A stretch of 64,000 bases of DNA from Solen grandis (GCA_021229015.1 CM037792.1:4655876-4719875), one strand, 5' to 3'. Positions 43,443 to 55,972 are shown, counted from the first letter of the stretch. The notes: a model not told the origin generated them from the letters alone. A program made the numbers and translations.

Positions 43443-43820
43443 CTAGTTTTCATCTTGCCCGCGGTTTTGACGTTCACGTTGTTGGATACGACCGTTCGCG
43501 TCTACTCGGAAATTGCGTCCGTCCGGGAGTTGGCGTAGTAAAGCGCGCGCATTTAATTCAATAAGTCTCTCTGTGTGAGATTTGCAACTTTTAAGGTATA
43601 CTTGTTTGTAATCCTGGGTATCCTTCAATGACATTTTGTTTCTTAATACAAGGATCTTTTCATCTAAGTTTCGAAATGTTATTTTCACAAGCCCGGGTCG
43701 ATCATTATAGCGCGTTTTAAATCTCACGGCACCTGTAATGACAACATTTGATTTAACATCGTTACTCAATGCGTTAATGATTCCTTGTGCTTTTTCCATA
43801 AGTATAAGTAAACATGTCAA
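43443..43820 (-). pseudogene. LINE ORF1 C-terminal part, 5'-truncated
   Basis: A 125-residue frame with VVITGAVRFKTRYNDRPG and then ITFRNLDEKILVLRNKMSLK, followed by NARALLRQLPDGRNFRVD. This is the RNA-binding (RRM-like plus C-terminal domain) style of LINE ORF1 proteins. The first eight codons probably come from flanking DNA, because the candidate target duplication starts at 43,802. ORF1 ends about 40 bp before the ORF2 region, the usual tight spacing. Confidence 0.7.
43802..43811. repeat. LINE target-site duplication, 5' copy
   Basis: GTATAAGTAA, identical to 39,692-39,701. Confidence 0.5.
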
Positions 43821-45075
43821 CGATTGGAAGTGCTTTCAGTTTTCGTCTTGTTAACTATTAAAACCAAGGCAACATGATTTAAGAAGAATATTTATGAATG
43901 AAAGACTTTTATTTGAAATGGATTTTAACAGGGATTTGATTTACAAATTATATAATGAAAAAAGAGAGTGTTTGACCAACGAAATATAATAATCAACTAA
44001 AGATAAATTATATAGTGCCTTTAATTTTCGTTCATCTTCAAAACATTCTTATTATAATCAAATTTTCATACGTCGCGACAAGAAATTAAAAATGAGATGT
44101 AAAAATTTTAAAAACAGAAATCACATTCATCATTTTGTTTGATTTGATATAAAATGACTGCTAACACAACGAAATTTGATAGAACTAATTTTATCTAATT
44201 AATTATTCAGATGAATTTTGTAAAGATACACGTCACTCGATTAAAAGGAAAAAAAAGAGAACGGAAAACGAGTAAACAATTAAAAAAGGAAATTGACAAA
44301 GCAATAAGCCCATGTTTGCATTGAACCGCTCATCTGAGTACAGCTAGCAGTAAGCTTCTTACTCATAATGAATATTCATACGTCATAGACTTTTCTAGTC
44401 CCACGATATGTCTAAAATGTACATATATATAAATTTACTTGTATAAATTTCGTCCTGATTAACTAAATGGACACAGGTACAGTGTATATCATCGTTCAGC
44501 AATAAACATACACTCTGGTCATAATCATGCTTTGATCCGAAGTGTTTTAACGAAAATAAATTTGAATGGCAATTCACTGCATTAAACTTATGTCTTTGTA
44601 TAAATACAACAATACAATTAACCAGCAAAAAAAAAAAAAATACAATCATTATATGATAATTACATTGTATGTTTATCTAACACCAATATTATTTTCGGCA
44701 GCTGGGGGCTTCGTCCATATATATATATATATATTGTAGGTTGATGTATATAAATCTGTATTGCAAATGCATGTTTATATATTAACATAAACATGTACAA
44801 TAACAATTAGATTAAAATTTAAAATGCTTCCCATTAACAAATGTATTTTGTTGCATACTCATGGCATTGTAATATGGTCTAATAATTATATAATGAAATA
44901 AACTTTAAATGTACTTCTCCTTTACTGTTAAACTCGAAATGAATCATTAATTGATTTACCTAACACATTGTAAAAGGAAATATCCTGGAGTTTATAAACT
45001 TACATCATTTATTTTCTGTTAAACTAATCAGGTTGAATAATAAAATATATTAGTTCTTGGCTTTACAGTAAATCA

Positions 45076-45108
<33 letters not shown>

Positions 45109-45965
45109 TACACATTGTAGATTGATATATCTGTATTATGCACACTCTTACACATAAACATACTCAACAAATACAAAAAACCATACATACATACATACAA
45201 AATTTTACTGGTATAAAAACGCAATATACTTTATGAAATATGAAGTGGTGATTAAACAAAACGGGAAAGAAAAACAACTCTTTTTATACTGTTCGAATTC
45301 ACAAAATGTTTCTCACTTTAGAACATTTTAACTATTAATTATATAGTCATTAAAATGAATTATACGAAAAGGTGTTTGGTTAACGTGATACAAAATTATT
45401 CTAAAAGAGAAATCACGTTTTTTCACTTGCATAATTAATCATAAAATGACAGTTTATACAATGGAAATCAATGAGGCTAATTTGATCTAATAAAAAGTCT
45501 TTCTGGAAAATTTGTATTACGATGCACGCTACTAAAGGGACCTAACAATTGTAAGAAGTGTAAAAGGTTCGTTCTCGTTGTAGAAAATCGTAAGCTATAA
45601 ACATTACAACTGAATATAAAAGGATAACTTGATAACTTTTAGAATACAAGTCAAGTTAGTCTGAGTTTAATATTTATATTCGGATTAGTATACAAATGTA
45701 AGAAAATACATTACATCTCCTGTGAGTATTATATTTGAAAGAAAAATCACTATTTCAACAAATCTGGTATATGTACATGAGACATGTACATGAGACGACA
45801 ATTTGTATAAAAAAGAAAATAAACCTTGGACAATTGTTTTGAGCTTTCAGTATTGACAAATAAGAAGTCTTTCCTATCAATTCAGAAACTTTTACTTTTA
45901 TAACAATTGACTTTATGTCAATATAGGCACTTCTACGTCTATTATATTTATCAAATTCATATATT
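43812..45965. other. Intergenic with short AT microsatellites
   Basis: No gene seen. Simple repeats: (TA)n at about 44,718-44,735 and 45,080-45,106, and (CATA)n at about 45,182-45,200. The start of the segmental duplication (copy 1) lies toward the end of this stretch. Confidence 0.5.
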
Positions 45966-45969
45966 CCTG

Positions 45970-46128
45970 CGTAGTGGCCACCTGTTTTAAGCGGTCAGCA
46001 GTATCTAGCGGTCAGTTTTGATATAACATTTTGCTTTAATTTTAACCTTCATTTAGCTGTCACTTCTGTTAAGCGGCCACTTTCTCTTATTCTCTTTACT
46101 GACCGCTTACGACAGGTTTGACTGTTAA
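45970..46128 (-). mobile_element. pogo/Tigger-like terminal repeat element, short
   Basis: The minus-strand end reads CAGTCAAACCTGTCGTAAGCG. Repeated AAGCGGTCAG / AAGCGGCCAC motifs occur in both orientations, and the other end is GTGGCCACCTGTTTTAAGCGG inverted. This motif set is characteristic of invertebrate Tc1/mariner-pogo relatives. Too short for a transposase. Confidence 0.6.
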
Positions 46129-46972
46129 TAGACAATTGTTCAATATCACGATCACTAAACCCATTAAAATTTAAATTATTAAATATATCAGTAATGAAAA
46201 GACTACCTTATAAAGGAGGTCAAGGCAAATAATAACCGTATAGATTTGACATAATTTTGTCATTGTAAATATACTTCTGTCATATACTTCTATTTTTGAA
46301 TCCAGATTGGCGTATGTGTTCTTCCGATTGACAGGAAATGAATATACGTGTAGGATTTTCGTCCGTATTAATAGAAATTTAAAGGTCATATTTCTAGTTC
46401 AAAAACATATTAAATATCTAATGAAACTTTACGGTCAAAATCTTGCTTTGGTTCTCAACCATTCTATTAAGCCATTTAGAAATTTTAAGAGCATTCCGCA
46501 CGCAAAATAAATCAATTAGAATCATTCTAACAAAATCAAGCAATGCAAGTACCCGTATTCCTCAGTTGGATTACTGTTTAACGTCATACTAACATTATAT
46601 CAGTCATTTATGCTACGGTCATATTTTATAGCACAATCCGCCGGACGCCTGTCAACTGCTTTGTGAGTTTTTGTCATCATATAGGCGCCGATCTCATTTT
46701 TAACTCACTCTTTAAATCAGCACTGACGTAGTGCATCTGGATGGCATAGTTTTGAAATCGAAAAATACCCTGCCGTTGTTCAAAATATACCGGGCGACGC
46801 AGTCCAAACTTAGATAAATATTCAAAATGGGAACACATGTATGCCATTTCTAAAGGAAATTCAAATAAATTGTCAATGAATTAATAGAAAAATATGTAGT
46901 TTGTAGACGCTGTGGGTGTAAAGGTGGCATCTGCTGATTCATCTTGCAGAGTTATGTGCTAGATCAGAGATC

Positions 46973-47183
46973 GGCGAAATAGCTCAGAAGTAGAGTGTCC
47001 GCTTTGCGTTCGGGAGGTCTGGGGTTCGACCGCGTCAAATTGGTACCAGATGCACCCTTGCCTGGCACTCGGCTTAATGGAGTTACTATGGGAACTTAGA
47101 GAACGCAGTACTGGTTCTACCCAGGAAATTGTCTCCCGTGTATCGGTGCTATACGCCGGGCACGTAAAAAAACAAAAAACAAA
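46973..47183 (+). mobile_element. tRNA-derived SINE, third family
   Basis: The head GGCGAAATAGCTCAGAAGTAG carries an A-box-like TAGCTCAGAAGTAG (46,980-46,993), and GGTTCGACC at 47,023-47,031 is the B box; together they make a tRNA-like unit of about 75 nt. A body with CTTGCCTGGCACTCGGC and GGTTCTACCCAGG follows and ends in an A-rich tail at 47,166-47,183. A functional tRNA is unlikely because the acceptor arms do not pair. Confidence 0.8.
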
Positions 47184-47405
47184 GGGGTCTTTTCGCAAAA
47201 TAAGCTAGGGCATCGCACCCGGACTCCCTTATATCCAACTACTGTCTCTGCCGATCCTGTCTCTTCAGCAAAAAACAAGACTCATACGTCCTTGACCGTT
47301 AGGTTTAAAATATAAAAATTGATTGCTAGCCATTACAATAGAACAAGAAGAAAAAAAGATGCATATCTATATGCAAAACACTCAAAGCCTGATTAAAGTA
47401 AAGAG

Positions 47406-47714
47406 CTACGGCCGTTGTTCGCCCGACAAATAACGGACGCCATTCAGAGTCTTGTTCTGAACCAGTCCGATATTCAGAATACGACCGGTCTCCTCAGTAT
47501 TATAGAGGCACCAGCAGAACATCTTGAGAATGTCGGTCCAATAGCTGCAGACGAAATGCCAAAATATTTTTAATCGACTGATAATTCCTTGGACGCCGCA
47601 ATTATCTCGAAAGGGATTTGGTCGATCTATCTTAAAGCGTGTTTTTTTTTTTTCCGGTCGATCCACATCGGGGACGCCGCCCGGATGTCGAGTTAAATGA
47701 GACCATAAAATCAT
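47406..47714 (-). CDS. Unrecognised 102-residue frame in GC-richer DNA
   Basis: A minus-strand frame beginning MILWSHLTRHPGGVPDVDRP and ending LNGVRYLSGEQRP. The region 47,400-48,130 has visibly higher GC than its surroundings, which makes the frame less likely to be chance, and it lies in a part of copy 1 with no clear counterpart in copy 2. I recognise no domain. It may be an exon remnant or a transposon fragment. Confidence 0.25.
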   Translation of the reverse strand: MILWSHLTRHPGGVPDVDRPEKKKTRFKIDRPNPFRDNCGVQGIISRLKIFWHFVCSYWTDILKMFCWCLYNTEETGRILNIGLVQNKTLNGVRYLSGEQRP

Positions 47715-48516
47715 AGAGCAATCAGTTTCAGGTTTAGGGTGGTGAATATTTGAAGTGGACAGTCGCCGAGCAGGGACCGTGCGGAGAAAGTCTATTTTTC
47801 GCGTGCATGTTGAAACAAGAATTTATTAAAACAGGTACCGCGTACATGTAAGCCGAACGATTGCCTTCCGACAAGATGGGGGCCTGTACATGCAGGACTC
47901 CATAACCTTATAATAACTGTACATCGGGCGAGCCTTTCCATGCGCTCAACAGCGGCAATAACGTTCCCAAACAGTCGCCGTCGGAATAGGACGATTTTTC
48001 AAAGTAGAAAAGTCGTACGCCAACAAACGATCAAAGCAAACTAGCAAAATGCCCAAAACCTTCAAATTGACAAAATCTTCATTCAGGTGCCACTGCTTCT
48101 TGGCGGTCGCCGTCCAACTTTGTCCGATTTGAGGTAAAACAGATGCCGACAGGCGGCGGTTTCATATATTTGTGATCGTAGCTATACGGGGAGAAGCTCT
48201 AGCCACGCGAACAACGCGATAATCGATACATCGATCATCTTAAAACCTTTATTTGCCCTCCACAGTTTAAATGCGCACTTTCACATAATGCCCTATATCA
48301 GACTAATTCCCAGAATTTACAGGACATGCGGTGTTATCTGCAAATCTCAAAATAACTGATAAGAAATTAAGCGCAGGAATATTTGAGAATACATCGGTTA
48401 GAAGAGTGATTATCTTGACAGATGTCGTGTAGTAAATGCTTTAATGAGGTACTAGTTCAGTATTCACGTAAACTCTTGACCTTTTACAAACCCATACGTA
48501 AGACAGAAATATCTAC

Positions 48517-48741
48517 ATGTACTATTATGAACATTTTTATTCAAGAAAAATCGGGATGACAGAGCAGACATTCCCTATATTACAAATAAAAAATGACTTT
48601 TTACTGAAGTCAAACACTCGATTTATGTTTCTTTGTGATTACTGCCTTGAATATATGCCTGATTTATATCGGCTGAATACTAAACAGTATAATGAATACG
48701 TTGATTTCGTTAAAATAAACCATTTACAGTACATTAATTAA
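48517..48741 (+). other. 74-residue frame, duplicated and broken in copy 2
   Basis: The C-terminal part QYNEYVDFVKINHLQYIN is nearly identical to a stretch at about 58,735-58,795, where a stop interrupts it. The nucleotide match is equally high at all codon positions, so this looks like a shared duplicated block, not protein-level constraint. Confidence 0.25.
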
Positions 48742-48744
48742 CTG

Positions 48745-50560
48745 ATACGTCATTCTAGATGTTCGTGAAATTTAGGGTTTTATAATTGAAATATCTATTT
48801 TTTAATCTCCCATAGAGCTAAACCTATGAATAATTCACCCTTCCTAAAACAATATAAGCTTATGTGTTGTAGTATCATCTAATCTTTATATAGTTTAAAT
48901 GACTTGATTTAATATTCCATATTCAAAGCTTTTTTGGAGACTCATGTGCTTAAGGAATGAGATCAAAGAAAAGAATCTTAAGTTAGATAAAATACGTATG
49001 AAGTAAAAAGGGTAATTAAAAAAGTGCAAAAGCATATCTAAACGCGATTACCGTTTTTCTTATCTGTAAACATGCCACCCAGTGCAAGTGGGGTCACATG
49101 GGTCATTTCTGTGGAGCTTACATACATAGATTTTTTTTTAAATTTCAAGTTTAAGGGAGTGTTGTATATCTGAATCAGATCACCTCATATCATCACTGGA
49201 ACCAGTAGAGTACCCTGGGAATCTATATGAATTTAGTAAATCTCTTTAAAAGAACATAAACATTTGATAAATCGTTAGTTACCAGGGAACACTTTATCGT
49301 AATCAGTATGGCTATACTGTCAGCAGGATGGAAGTTGGTGGATCTGTATGTGTGAAATATTCTATAAAATAATAGTAATATACATTTTTTAATGAAAATA
49401 ACCAGCGTTAATTCTGTTTAAAACATAAGACCAAATGAAATGCAATGTATACCGATTATGAATAAAAACAACAAAAAGTAAATCAATATACAGAAATGTA
49501 TGCCCTTAAAATCAATCATGCATTAACGATAGCGACAAAATAAATATTAAAATTATGCTAATGAAAGCAAAGTTTTGCACCTTGCATCACATACTTGATG
49601 GGAAGCTGATCAGGTATATGTGCACGATCAAGAATATCAACCTTTCTTCCATTAAAAGTTAAGTATATATTGAGCCGTCAAATATTCATTTTCTAACGAA
49701 ATAGTATTTCAGTAAGATATAAAATGTATGCAAATTTATGGAAATAAGATAAATGAATGTTTCTAAATTAAATTTTGCAAGAAAAAAAAAAAAGAAAAAA
49801 AAAAAGAGGAATGTAACTTTTTTTATTTCTTTTATAAAACCGTCTTGTATTTTCGACAGTTAATGGATTCATTTTCCTTATCAATGACATGTTTAAATAA
49901 TAACTTTGGCTCATTTAATGTTGACATTGGACCCACGCAACCTGGATATTTTATTCGGTATTTCATACCTATACACAATGTATCATATTTAGGCCTCAGA
50001 TAATTTGGCTATATCCCCATCCTGATATAGCATTAGTATTTCCATATTCGAAACTGAAAGACCACATACTATAAAAAAAGACAAGGAAATAATATTAATA
50101 TTGTAATACATGTAGTAGTACCCTACTGTTGAGTGGATGAATTAGCTCTGTACCACATGACTAATGACGTCAATCAACGCTGACCTAAAATATTCGGAAT
50201 AAAGGTTAAGAGGTGATTCAGAAAATAAGCATGTCTTATTCGAAGACTATGTTGATGGTACACCAAACACTCTTTAGGTTTTATTTTCCGGCTATGTTTA
50301 GATATGCTAGTCTCAGATTTAGTATGAATATAAGTTGAGAGATCTTTTCTCTATGTCTTTGCTGCTCCTAAAAAAGTGAACTTATCAGTATCTATGATCG
50401 ATCACACGTGAAAGAAACTATAATTCATTGGACTATAGAGTTGCACTATCACATACCTATTTAGATAAACTGCAGACTATTTCCAGCGTATGTGTAAACT
50501 CTGTTTCATATAAGGGTAAGTTTGATTGATATGTTTTATAAAATGTTCTATTTTATGGGC
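48745..50560. other. Intergenic part of duplication copy 1
   Basis: No gene or new repeat. Colinear with about 58,800-60,560. Confidence 0.45.
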
Positions 50561-50565
50561 GATTG

Positions 50566-50640
50566 GACGCATTGAGTTTTGGATGTATTGAGTTGATTAG
50601 ACGCATTGAGGTGATTGGACGCACTGACATCCCGAGTGGT
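50566..50640. repeat. Short minisatellite, GATTGGACGCATTGAG-like units
   Basis: Four or five units of 16-24 bp (GATTGGACGCATTGAG and variants). It sits in copy 1 just before the block matching 63,050, that is, where copy 2 carries the much larger 62-kb minisatellite; both end near CATCCCGAG. Confidence 0.7.
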
Positions 50641-50696
50641 GATCATTACTATATTTAGGGTTAACAAAATGTACTATCTACCTCCATGGGGTGTAA

Positions 50697-50745
50697 TGTA
50701 TATTTGTTTGTTGGGTTTTACGTCTCACCGACAGTATGTAAGCAA
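50697..50745 (-). mobile_element. SINE 3'-end fragment
   Basis: Inverted TTGTTTGTTGGGTTTTACGT and then CACCGACAGTATGTAAGC match the 3' tail of the 55,654-55,958 SINE family. Confidence 0.65.
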
Positions 50746-51264
50746 TGTAAGCAATGGGATCACGTCACGTACATATTTCAAGTAATGTTCATTGACTGGA
50801 AATTTCACGTAGTTACCTCCTCTGATCCTCTGAATTCACATAGTGGAAAAACAGCGTTCTTCTTTTAGCCCCACGCGCTGATTTCGAATTGAAGACATTA
50901 AAATTGACAATGGTAAGTATATGAAAATTTAACATGGGAAGTTCAAGTGAAGTATAATAAAATGAAATAAAAACATGATGTACACATTAATTTGCTGTCC
51001 TATTTCATCAGCTTATATAAGAGGAAACTGAATATTTCAAATGACTATTGACAAAATTATCTGCTTTGTTTATTTGTCAGAGTCGCACTTGTTTCTTTTT
51101 TACCAATCGGGTTGCAATGTATTCCATCTTCTGGTTATGCCCATCTTGCAGTTTCCGCAGTGCACAAAATCAAAGTAATTATAGCATTTCCAATAACCCA
51201 CGCAACCCAGTACTCCAGAGGACCTGACAAATTTTTTCGCTATAACCATGCTTTGCTATATGAC

Positions 51265-51410
51265 TTGACTATTTGAGTTTAACATCGCTTCGACAGTATT
51301 TCAGTCATATAAGCGACGTCCAGCTAATTACAGGTGGAGGAAGACCCCGAATGCACGGAGGCATCCGGGTAGAACCACCGACCTACCGCAAGCCAGATGA
51401 AGCTTTGCTA
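51265..51410 (-). mobile_element. SINE 3' fragment, CACCTGTAATTAGCTGG type
   Basis: Inverted copy of the 22,602-22,752 fragment, sharing GTCCAGCTAATTACAGGTGG, GAGGAAGACCCCGAATGCAC and ACCGACCTACCGCAAGCC. Confidence 0.75.
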
Positions 51411-51964
51411 TATGAAAAAAGTAAATTACGTAATATGAATATATAGTAAATCAGGGTGTTTGTTTTCTTCATCGATATATATTCTCACTCGGTCATCTGA
51501 ATAGCTCTGAATTTGTATTAAAAACAACTATATACTAAGATAGGTTATTTCGCACAGACTCGATTTTAGGAACTTTAATCGATTATCTTTTATATCAAAG
51601 GACGAATATAGTCACGACCTAAACACTATTAGAGATAATTTGTCTAGTAAAGCCACAAAAATAACATATCAAGTCATCGTTTTAACAAGATGCAGTTCCT
51701 AGAATGAAGATTAATGAGATGTATAATTCGAGAAACATTTGATCATTCTTTTTCTTTAAGTATTTTATGAGTTCACTCAACTGCAATCCCGTTGTAATGG
51801 GCAGCAGTTTCCTGATTTCAAACGAGATGTGTTAGTCGAGTTACATTTGATTTATTATCACTTTCGTAATTTTGTTTTTCTCTAGGATGTACTTGATAAA
51901 TTCACCTAAGTTCAGTCACATCAGAGAAAAGTACATTCATCAGCAAAGCTATAATATTTCCTTA

Positions 51965-53085
51965 CACGTCAGGCTTCGGGAAACTCATGTGTATACCACA
52001 TTACAACGCGTCCTGTAGTAACGTACGCGAATCATAACTCGGCAGGGACTGTAACTCGTCACTTTTCTTTTTTTATCTTCTCCTTTTCGTGTACGAAATC
52101 CAAAAGTTTGAAGGCTTGCATTTTGATGTAAACACGCTTGTTTGTTATTGTACACATGTGTCGATGTTCCAAGTTATTCTTAAAACATGTGGTAATATTT
52201 CTGTATATAATTAAAGAAATAGTCTTTTGAATTTATAGTTTTAAAATTTGCTGGTACTCAGAAGTATTTATCTATACTTTGCTTAATATACTCTTGCATT
52301 TTATTATTATCATTATTACATAAGAATCCAAAATAATGTAGGCTAATTGCTTTATAATGGGAAAAAAACGTTTTGGTGTGGATTATCATTTTAACTGCTG
52401 CCTGGCAATAATCGATGAAGATGACCGAGTAACGATGTCAGAAAAGTTACATATAGCCAATTTTGTATCTTCACATTCTTATTGCAAACAGAAAGTAGGC
52501 TTATATCTATCGTCTTATATTTGCTAGGCTATTTTTCCGTCGAAGAAAATCATAGACATAAATATAGTTTTATTCAGATTTGTCCCAAACAGATATTCAA
52601 CCTCGTGTGAAACTGCTAGGTAATTAGTTTTATGGCATCTTTAGTTAAAGATAATATGTCTTTGTGTTGTGTTGATATTGAGTTACAGGATTTTCAATAA
52701 ACTTATATTGATATTGTTAAAGTTAAAATAAAGTTCAAAACTGTTTTAAATTAAGACAGTTACTTAAATTTGTCATATTGCCGCATGCATTTTTTTTTAA
52801 ATTGTTCAGGTGACGACTTAAGGTTCCAAGAGTCCGTAAGTCGGCAGCCTCACCGTTATCATAGCAACTGATTTATAGGTGCCATATGCATAGGGGATGG
52901 TTTAAAGGCGCCGAAAAGGTCCAGGTATATTTTGGGACACAGTAAATAACCAACAATTTATGCATTAACCCACTGAGACCTCCTATATACCAAACAATTA
53001 CGAGTTAAGATTCCCTTACGTTATTCTTTAGATCGTCGTTAAACAGTGTTTTTTAATTTGTCTCACAATACGTCTTGTAGTTTAT
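51965..53085. other. Intergenic between duplication copies
   Basis: Nothing recognised. Confidence 0.45.
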
Positions 53086-53089
53086 CATA

Positions 53090-54015
53090 GAATACAGTAT
53101 TGAATATTGAAGACTTCTTATCTAGTCCACTTTTCTACAATGAGAATATTGAAATTGGTAAGAAAAGTGTTTTTTTTTAAATGCTCTATGATAAAGGGAT
53201 TAGATACATAAATGACCTTGTTGATAAAGATGGAACACTCTTTGATCATAAACAATTTGAAAATTGTACCGGTATTAAAATAAACGTTCTTCACTTCTTA
53301 AGCCTGATAAAAGCTGTAAATACTTTTAAGAAACATATATTAAAAACAAATTATATTTTATATAAATTGCCAAATCCTATTATACTGCCTAACCTTAAGA
53401 TTTTGTTTGAAAGGGAATCAGGTTGCCAAAGAATGTAAAATTTCCTAAATGTCAATAATGAAGTACCCACAAGCCAAGAAAAATGGAGTTCACAATACTT
53501 TTTTGAAGAGGATGAGTGGAGAAAGATTTATTATCTACCTTTTAGTTTGTTTAAAGATACCAAAATACAAAGGATGCAGGTGAGATTATTGCACAGAATA
53601 ATACCAGTAAATGATTATCTGTATAAATTAAAAATTAAGGATACTAAATCTGTGTTCCTTCTTTAAAAAAGAACCCGAAACAATTGAACATCTGTTTTGG
53701 TGTATATAACAAGACAGCTTCTTTTATTGCGCAAATTAAACAGATATGTTGAATTGTCACATAGAAACATAATTTTGCTTATAGTCTGTTTTGTTTGGAT
53801 TCAATAACATTGAAATTGACATTTTAAACCTTCTTTCGAAACTTTTCACTTTTAAATCCATATCATTACATATGCCTCTAAGTATTGTAAATTTTAAACT
53901 TCTGTTGAGTGATAAATATGAAATAAATAAACATATACATGAACTCAATTCTTCTTAACAAGGTGTACAGGAATTTGAAGCAAACTGGAATTTAGTCAAA
54001 AATATTTAGCCAGTA
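53090..54015 (+). pseudogene. LINE ORF2 C-terminal remnant, L1/Tx1-like
   Basis: Plus frames give YNENIEIGKK (about 53,140), then LYDKGIRYINDLVDKDG (53,184-53,234), RLLHRIIPVNDYLYKLK (about 53,582-53,632) and ETIEHLFWC (about 53,680-53,706), then IVNFKLLLSDKYEINKH (about 53,886-53,936). This order, with a HRII...L...EHLFW block, is that of the C-terminal half of L1/Tx1-type LINEs in molluscs and fish. Several stops are present. It differs from the LINE family at 40-43 kb. Confidence 0.65.
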
Positions 54016-54019
54016 AAAG

Positions 54020-55635
54020 AAGACATAGCCAGAGGATAGAAGAAATGTTGATGTTGAAAAAAATAAGAAATAAAATCCTACATTCAGTTTCATTTTTTTT
54101 TCATAAATAGCATATCGGTATATTCGAAACTGTTAGTCCTGTGTAGTTGTGAATTGTTATAAAAAATGTTGCTTTGTCGCTCATATATGTGAAAATCATT
54201 GTTTTGATGTCTTGATATATGTCTGCATTTGTGAGGTGGTAAGTGGGATGGTTCCCCGACCAACTTCCACAAATTTGACGGGGATAATAAAGGTTTAAAA
54301 AAATACAGTTATGACGGAAAAGCTTGAAATATTAAGAAAGACAATGATTTTTGTCTTATACTTTTTTGCCTATGAAAATACATCAGGGGGGATTAAATGA
54401 AGTCATAAAACCATCTTCATAAACCATCTTTTTTTCACCAAAGATAGAATATATATATATATTGCATCTTCAAAAAAAGTTCAGATTGGTTCATCGTACC
54501 TACTACGCCATACCTGGACCAGGTTAGATGTGGGTATCTCCTGCAATATTGTACAGAAAGAATACATATAACGATATAATAAGAAAAATCTTAGTCTGCA
54601 AAAATGCTGCTTATCAATTTGGCATTAGTTGTGAATTATTTTATTGTTCTTTTCATGTTATCCCTTAGACAACGATTAACAATTCATTTGCCATTAATAA
54701 CACAACAGTTCTGTTCTGTTCTGCATTAATACACTTAACGACACTTATAAGTACTCCGATTTCTAATTTGAAGAGAAGATATATTTTCCAAAACATATGC
54801 CCAGTAAATATTAAAATGTGCAGTGGCTAAATCTGTTGTCTACTTGAATAATTTTGACGCATAATGGACTCTGTGAAACCAATTTTCGTGGAAAGTTATA
54901 GATAACCAAAAATCTGTTATTTTGAATACAACACATGCTATAGACAAAACTTTAGTCGGAGTACTTATAAGTTTCGTCTAGTTTATATACAACAAAGTAA
55001 CAACACATGATGAAACATAAATTGACCTATGATAAAAATATTTATTTATGATAGCGTACAAGCGACTCCATAGAACTACGTCTATATTCATATCGATTGC
55101 AAACAAACTCAAAATATATGTACTTACATAAAATGGGCTTTCATGGACGACTCATTTGTCGTGTTTGTGCGGTGGTGACGGGCTGTGTAGAATTAAATGA
55201 ATGTGTACGTATTAAATATTATAGATAAAACGACCAATTTCCTTCATAATAATGTCGAGATTAATAGCCAAAGTTATTTTCCAAAAATTTTAATAAATAT
55301 TTAGTACCGAGCTAAAATGAATAGATGTAACGAAAGAACGGATACTAAAGAACAAATTATAAAAGAGAAAGTGTTTGATGGATTTTACGTGCAAAAATAA
55401 ATTATATCAATTTAAAGCTTTGGGGTTTCTTTTTAATTTTGAATATGTTTTCCGTTACGATGTTAATTACTAATAGCTAGCCTATTGCAGTATATTCCAA
55501 CAAATTCGTTGATTGAAACTCTAATAGCATGTGTTACTTGCACATGTAAGTTGATTAATGCTTCACTTTGACATGGTTGAAGAAAAATATACATATTATA
55601 ATATAAATTTATTATACATTTAGGGCATTGGACCA
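54020..55635. other. Intergenic, nothing recognised
   Basis: The first few hundred bases may be the LINE's 3' UTR (an AATAAAGG near 54,283-54,292). Confidence 0.4.
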
Positions 55636-55639
55636 TGTC

Positions 55640-55653
55640 ATGATTATACAATG
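55640..55653. repeat. SINE target-site duplication, left copy
   Basis: ATGATTATACAATG, identical to 55,959-55,972. Confidence 0.95.
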
Positions 55654-55958
55654 TTTGTTTGTTTAATGGGTTTAACATCCCACCGACAGTATATCAGTCG
55701 TTTAGAGAAGATGTCTACTTGAGACAGATATAGTGCTGCCACACTGCTGTATCACGCCTAAAATATGTGGCATGATACTTCACCCAGTCACTTTTTCCTG
55801 ACACCGGGCAAACCAGCCCTGCAACTACTCTTATATGCTGAGCGCCAAACAAGGGGGCTATAACAGTACCATTCTTTACATCTTTGGTATGGCGTGACCG
55901 GGGATCGAACCCCGAATCAGGGGAGGACGCTCTTACCACTTGGCCACTGGGACCGGTA
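55654..55958 (-). mobile_element. tRNA-derived SINE, full length
   Basis: On the minus strand: a head CGGTCCCAGTGGCCAAGTGG with an A-box-like segment, then GGGGTTCGATCCCCGG (strong B box, about 55,915-55,900), a body with TGGCGCTCAGCATATAAGAG and GGTTTGCCCGGTG, and a tail GATGTTAAACCC then (AAAC)n. Flanked by perfect 14-bp duplications, proving retroposition. The long intact tRNA-like head (serine- or leucine-like anticodon-arm size) marks it as the best reference copy in the window. Confidence 0.95.
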
Positions 55959-55972
55959 ATGATTATACAATG
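55959..55972. repeat. SINE target-site duplication, right copy
   Basis: ATGATTATACAATG, identical to 55,640-55,653. Confidence 0.95.

Larger units (their letters stand above)
39694..43801 (-). mobile_element. Nearly complete LINE retrotransposon, 5'-truncated in ORF1
   Basis: Order on the minus strand: end of ORF1 (43,800-43,443), ORF2 with endonuclease, reverse transcriptase and a C-terminal zinc-like motif (about 43,400-39,989), a 3' UTR of about 200 bp and a microsatellite tail. Flanked by a candidate 10-bp duplication. The coding architecture and tail fit the CR1/Jockey/RTE side of LINE diversity; I cannot fix the clade from memory. Only a stop and frameshifts in the endonuclease region prevent a continuous ORF2, so the insertion is fairly young. 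Confidence 0.85.
45600..51960. repeat. Segmental duplication, copy 1
   Basis: It shares many colinear blocks with copy 2 (57,600-63,800). Examples: AAGTCAAGTTAGTCTGAGTTT (45,649) against AAGTCAAGTTAATTTGAGTTT (57,764); CCCTATATCAGACTAATTCC (48,291) against CCCTATATCAGACTTATTTCC (58,358); GTTAAAATAAACCATTTACAG (48,709) against the identical stretch at 58,768; GAATTCACATAGTGGAAAA (50,831) against the same at 63,054. Spacing drifts because of insertions unique to each copy. No confident gene lies in it. Confidence 0.75.

Noticed and set aside
46973..47045. tRNA gene candidate
   Set aside because: A and B boxes are present but the acceptor stem does not pair and a SINE body with A-rich tail follows.
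55885..55955. tRNA gene candidate on the minus strand
   Set aside because: It is the head of a SINE bounded by target-site duplications.
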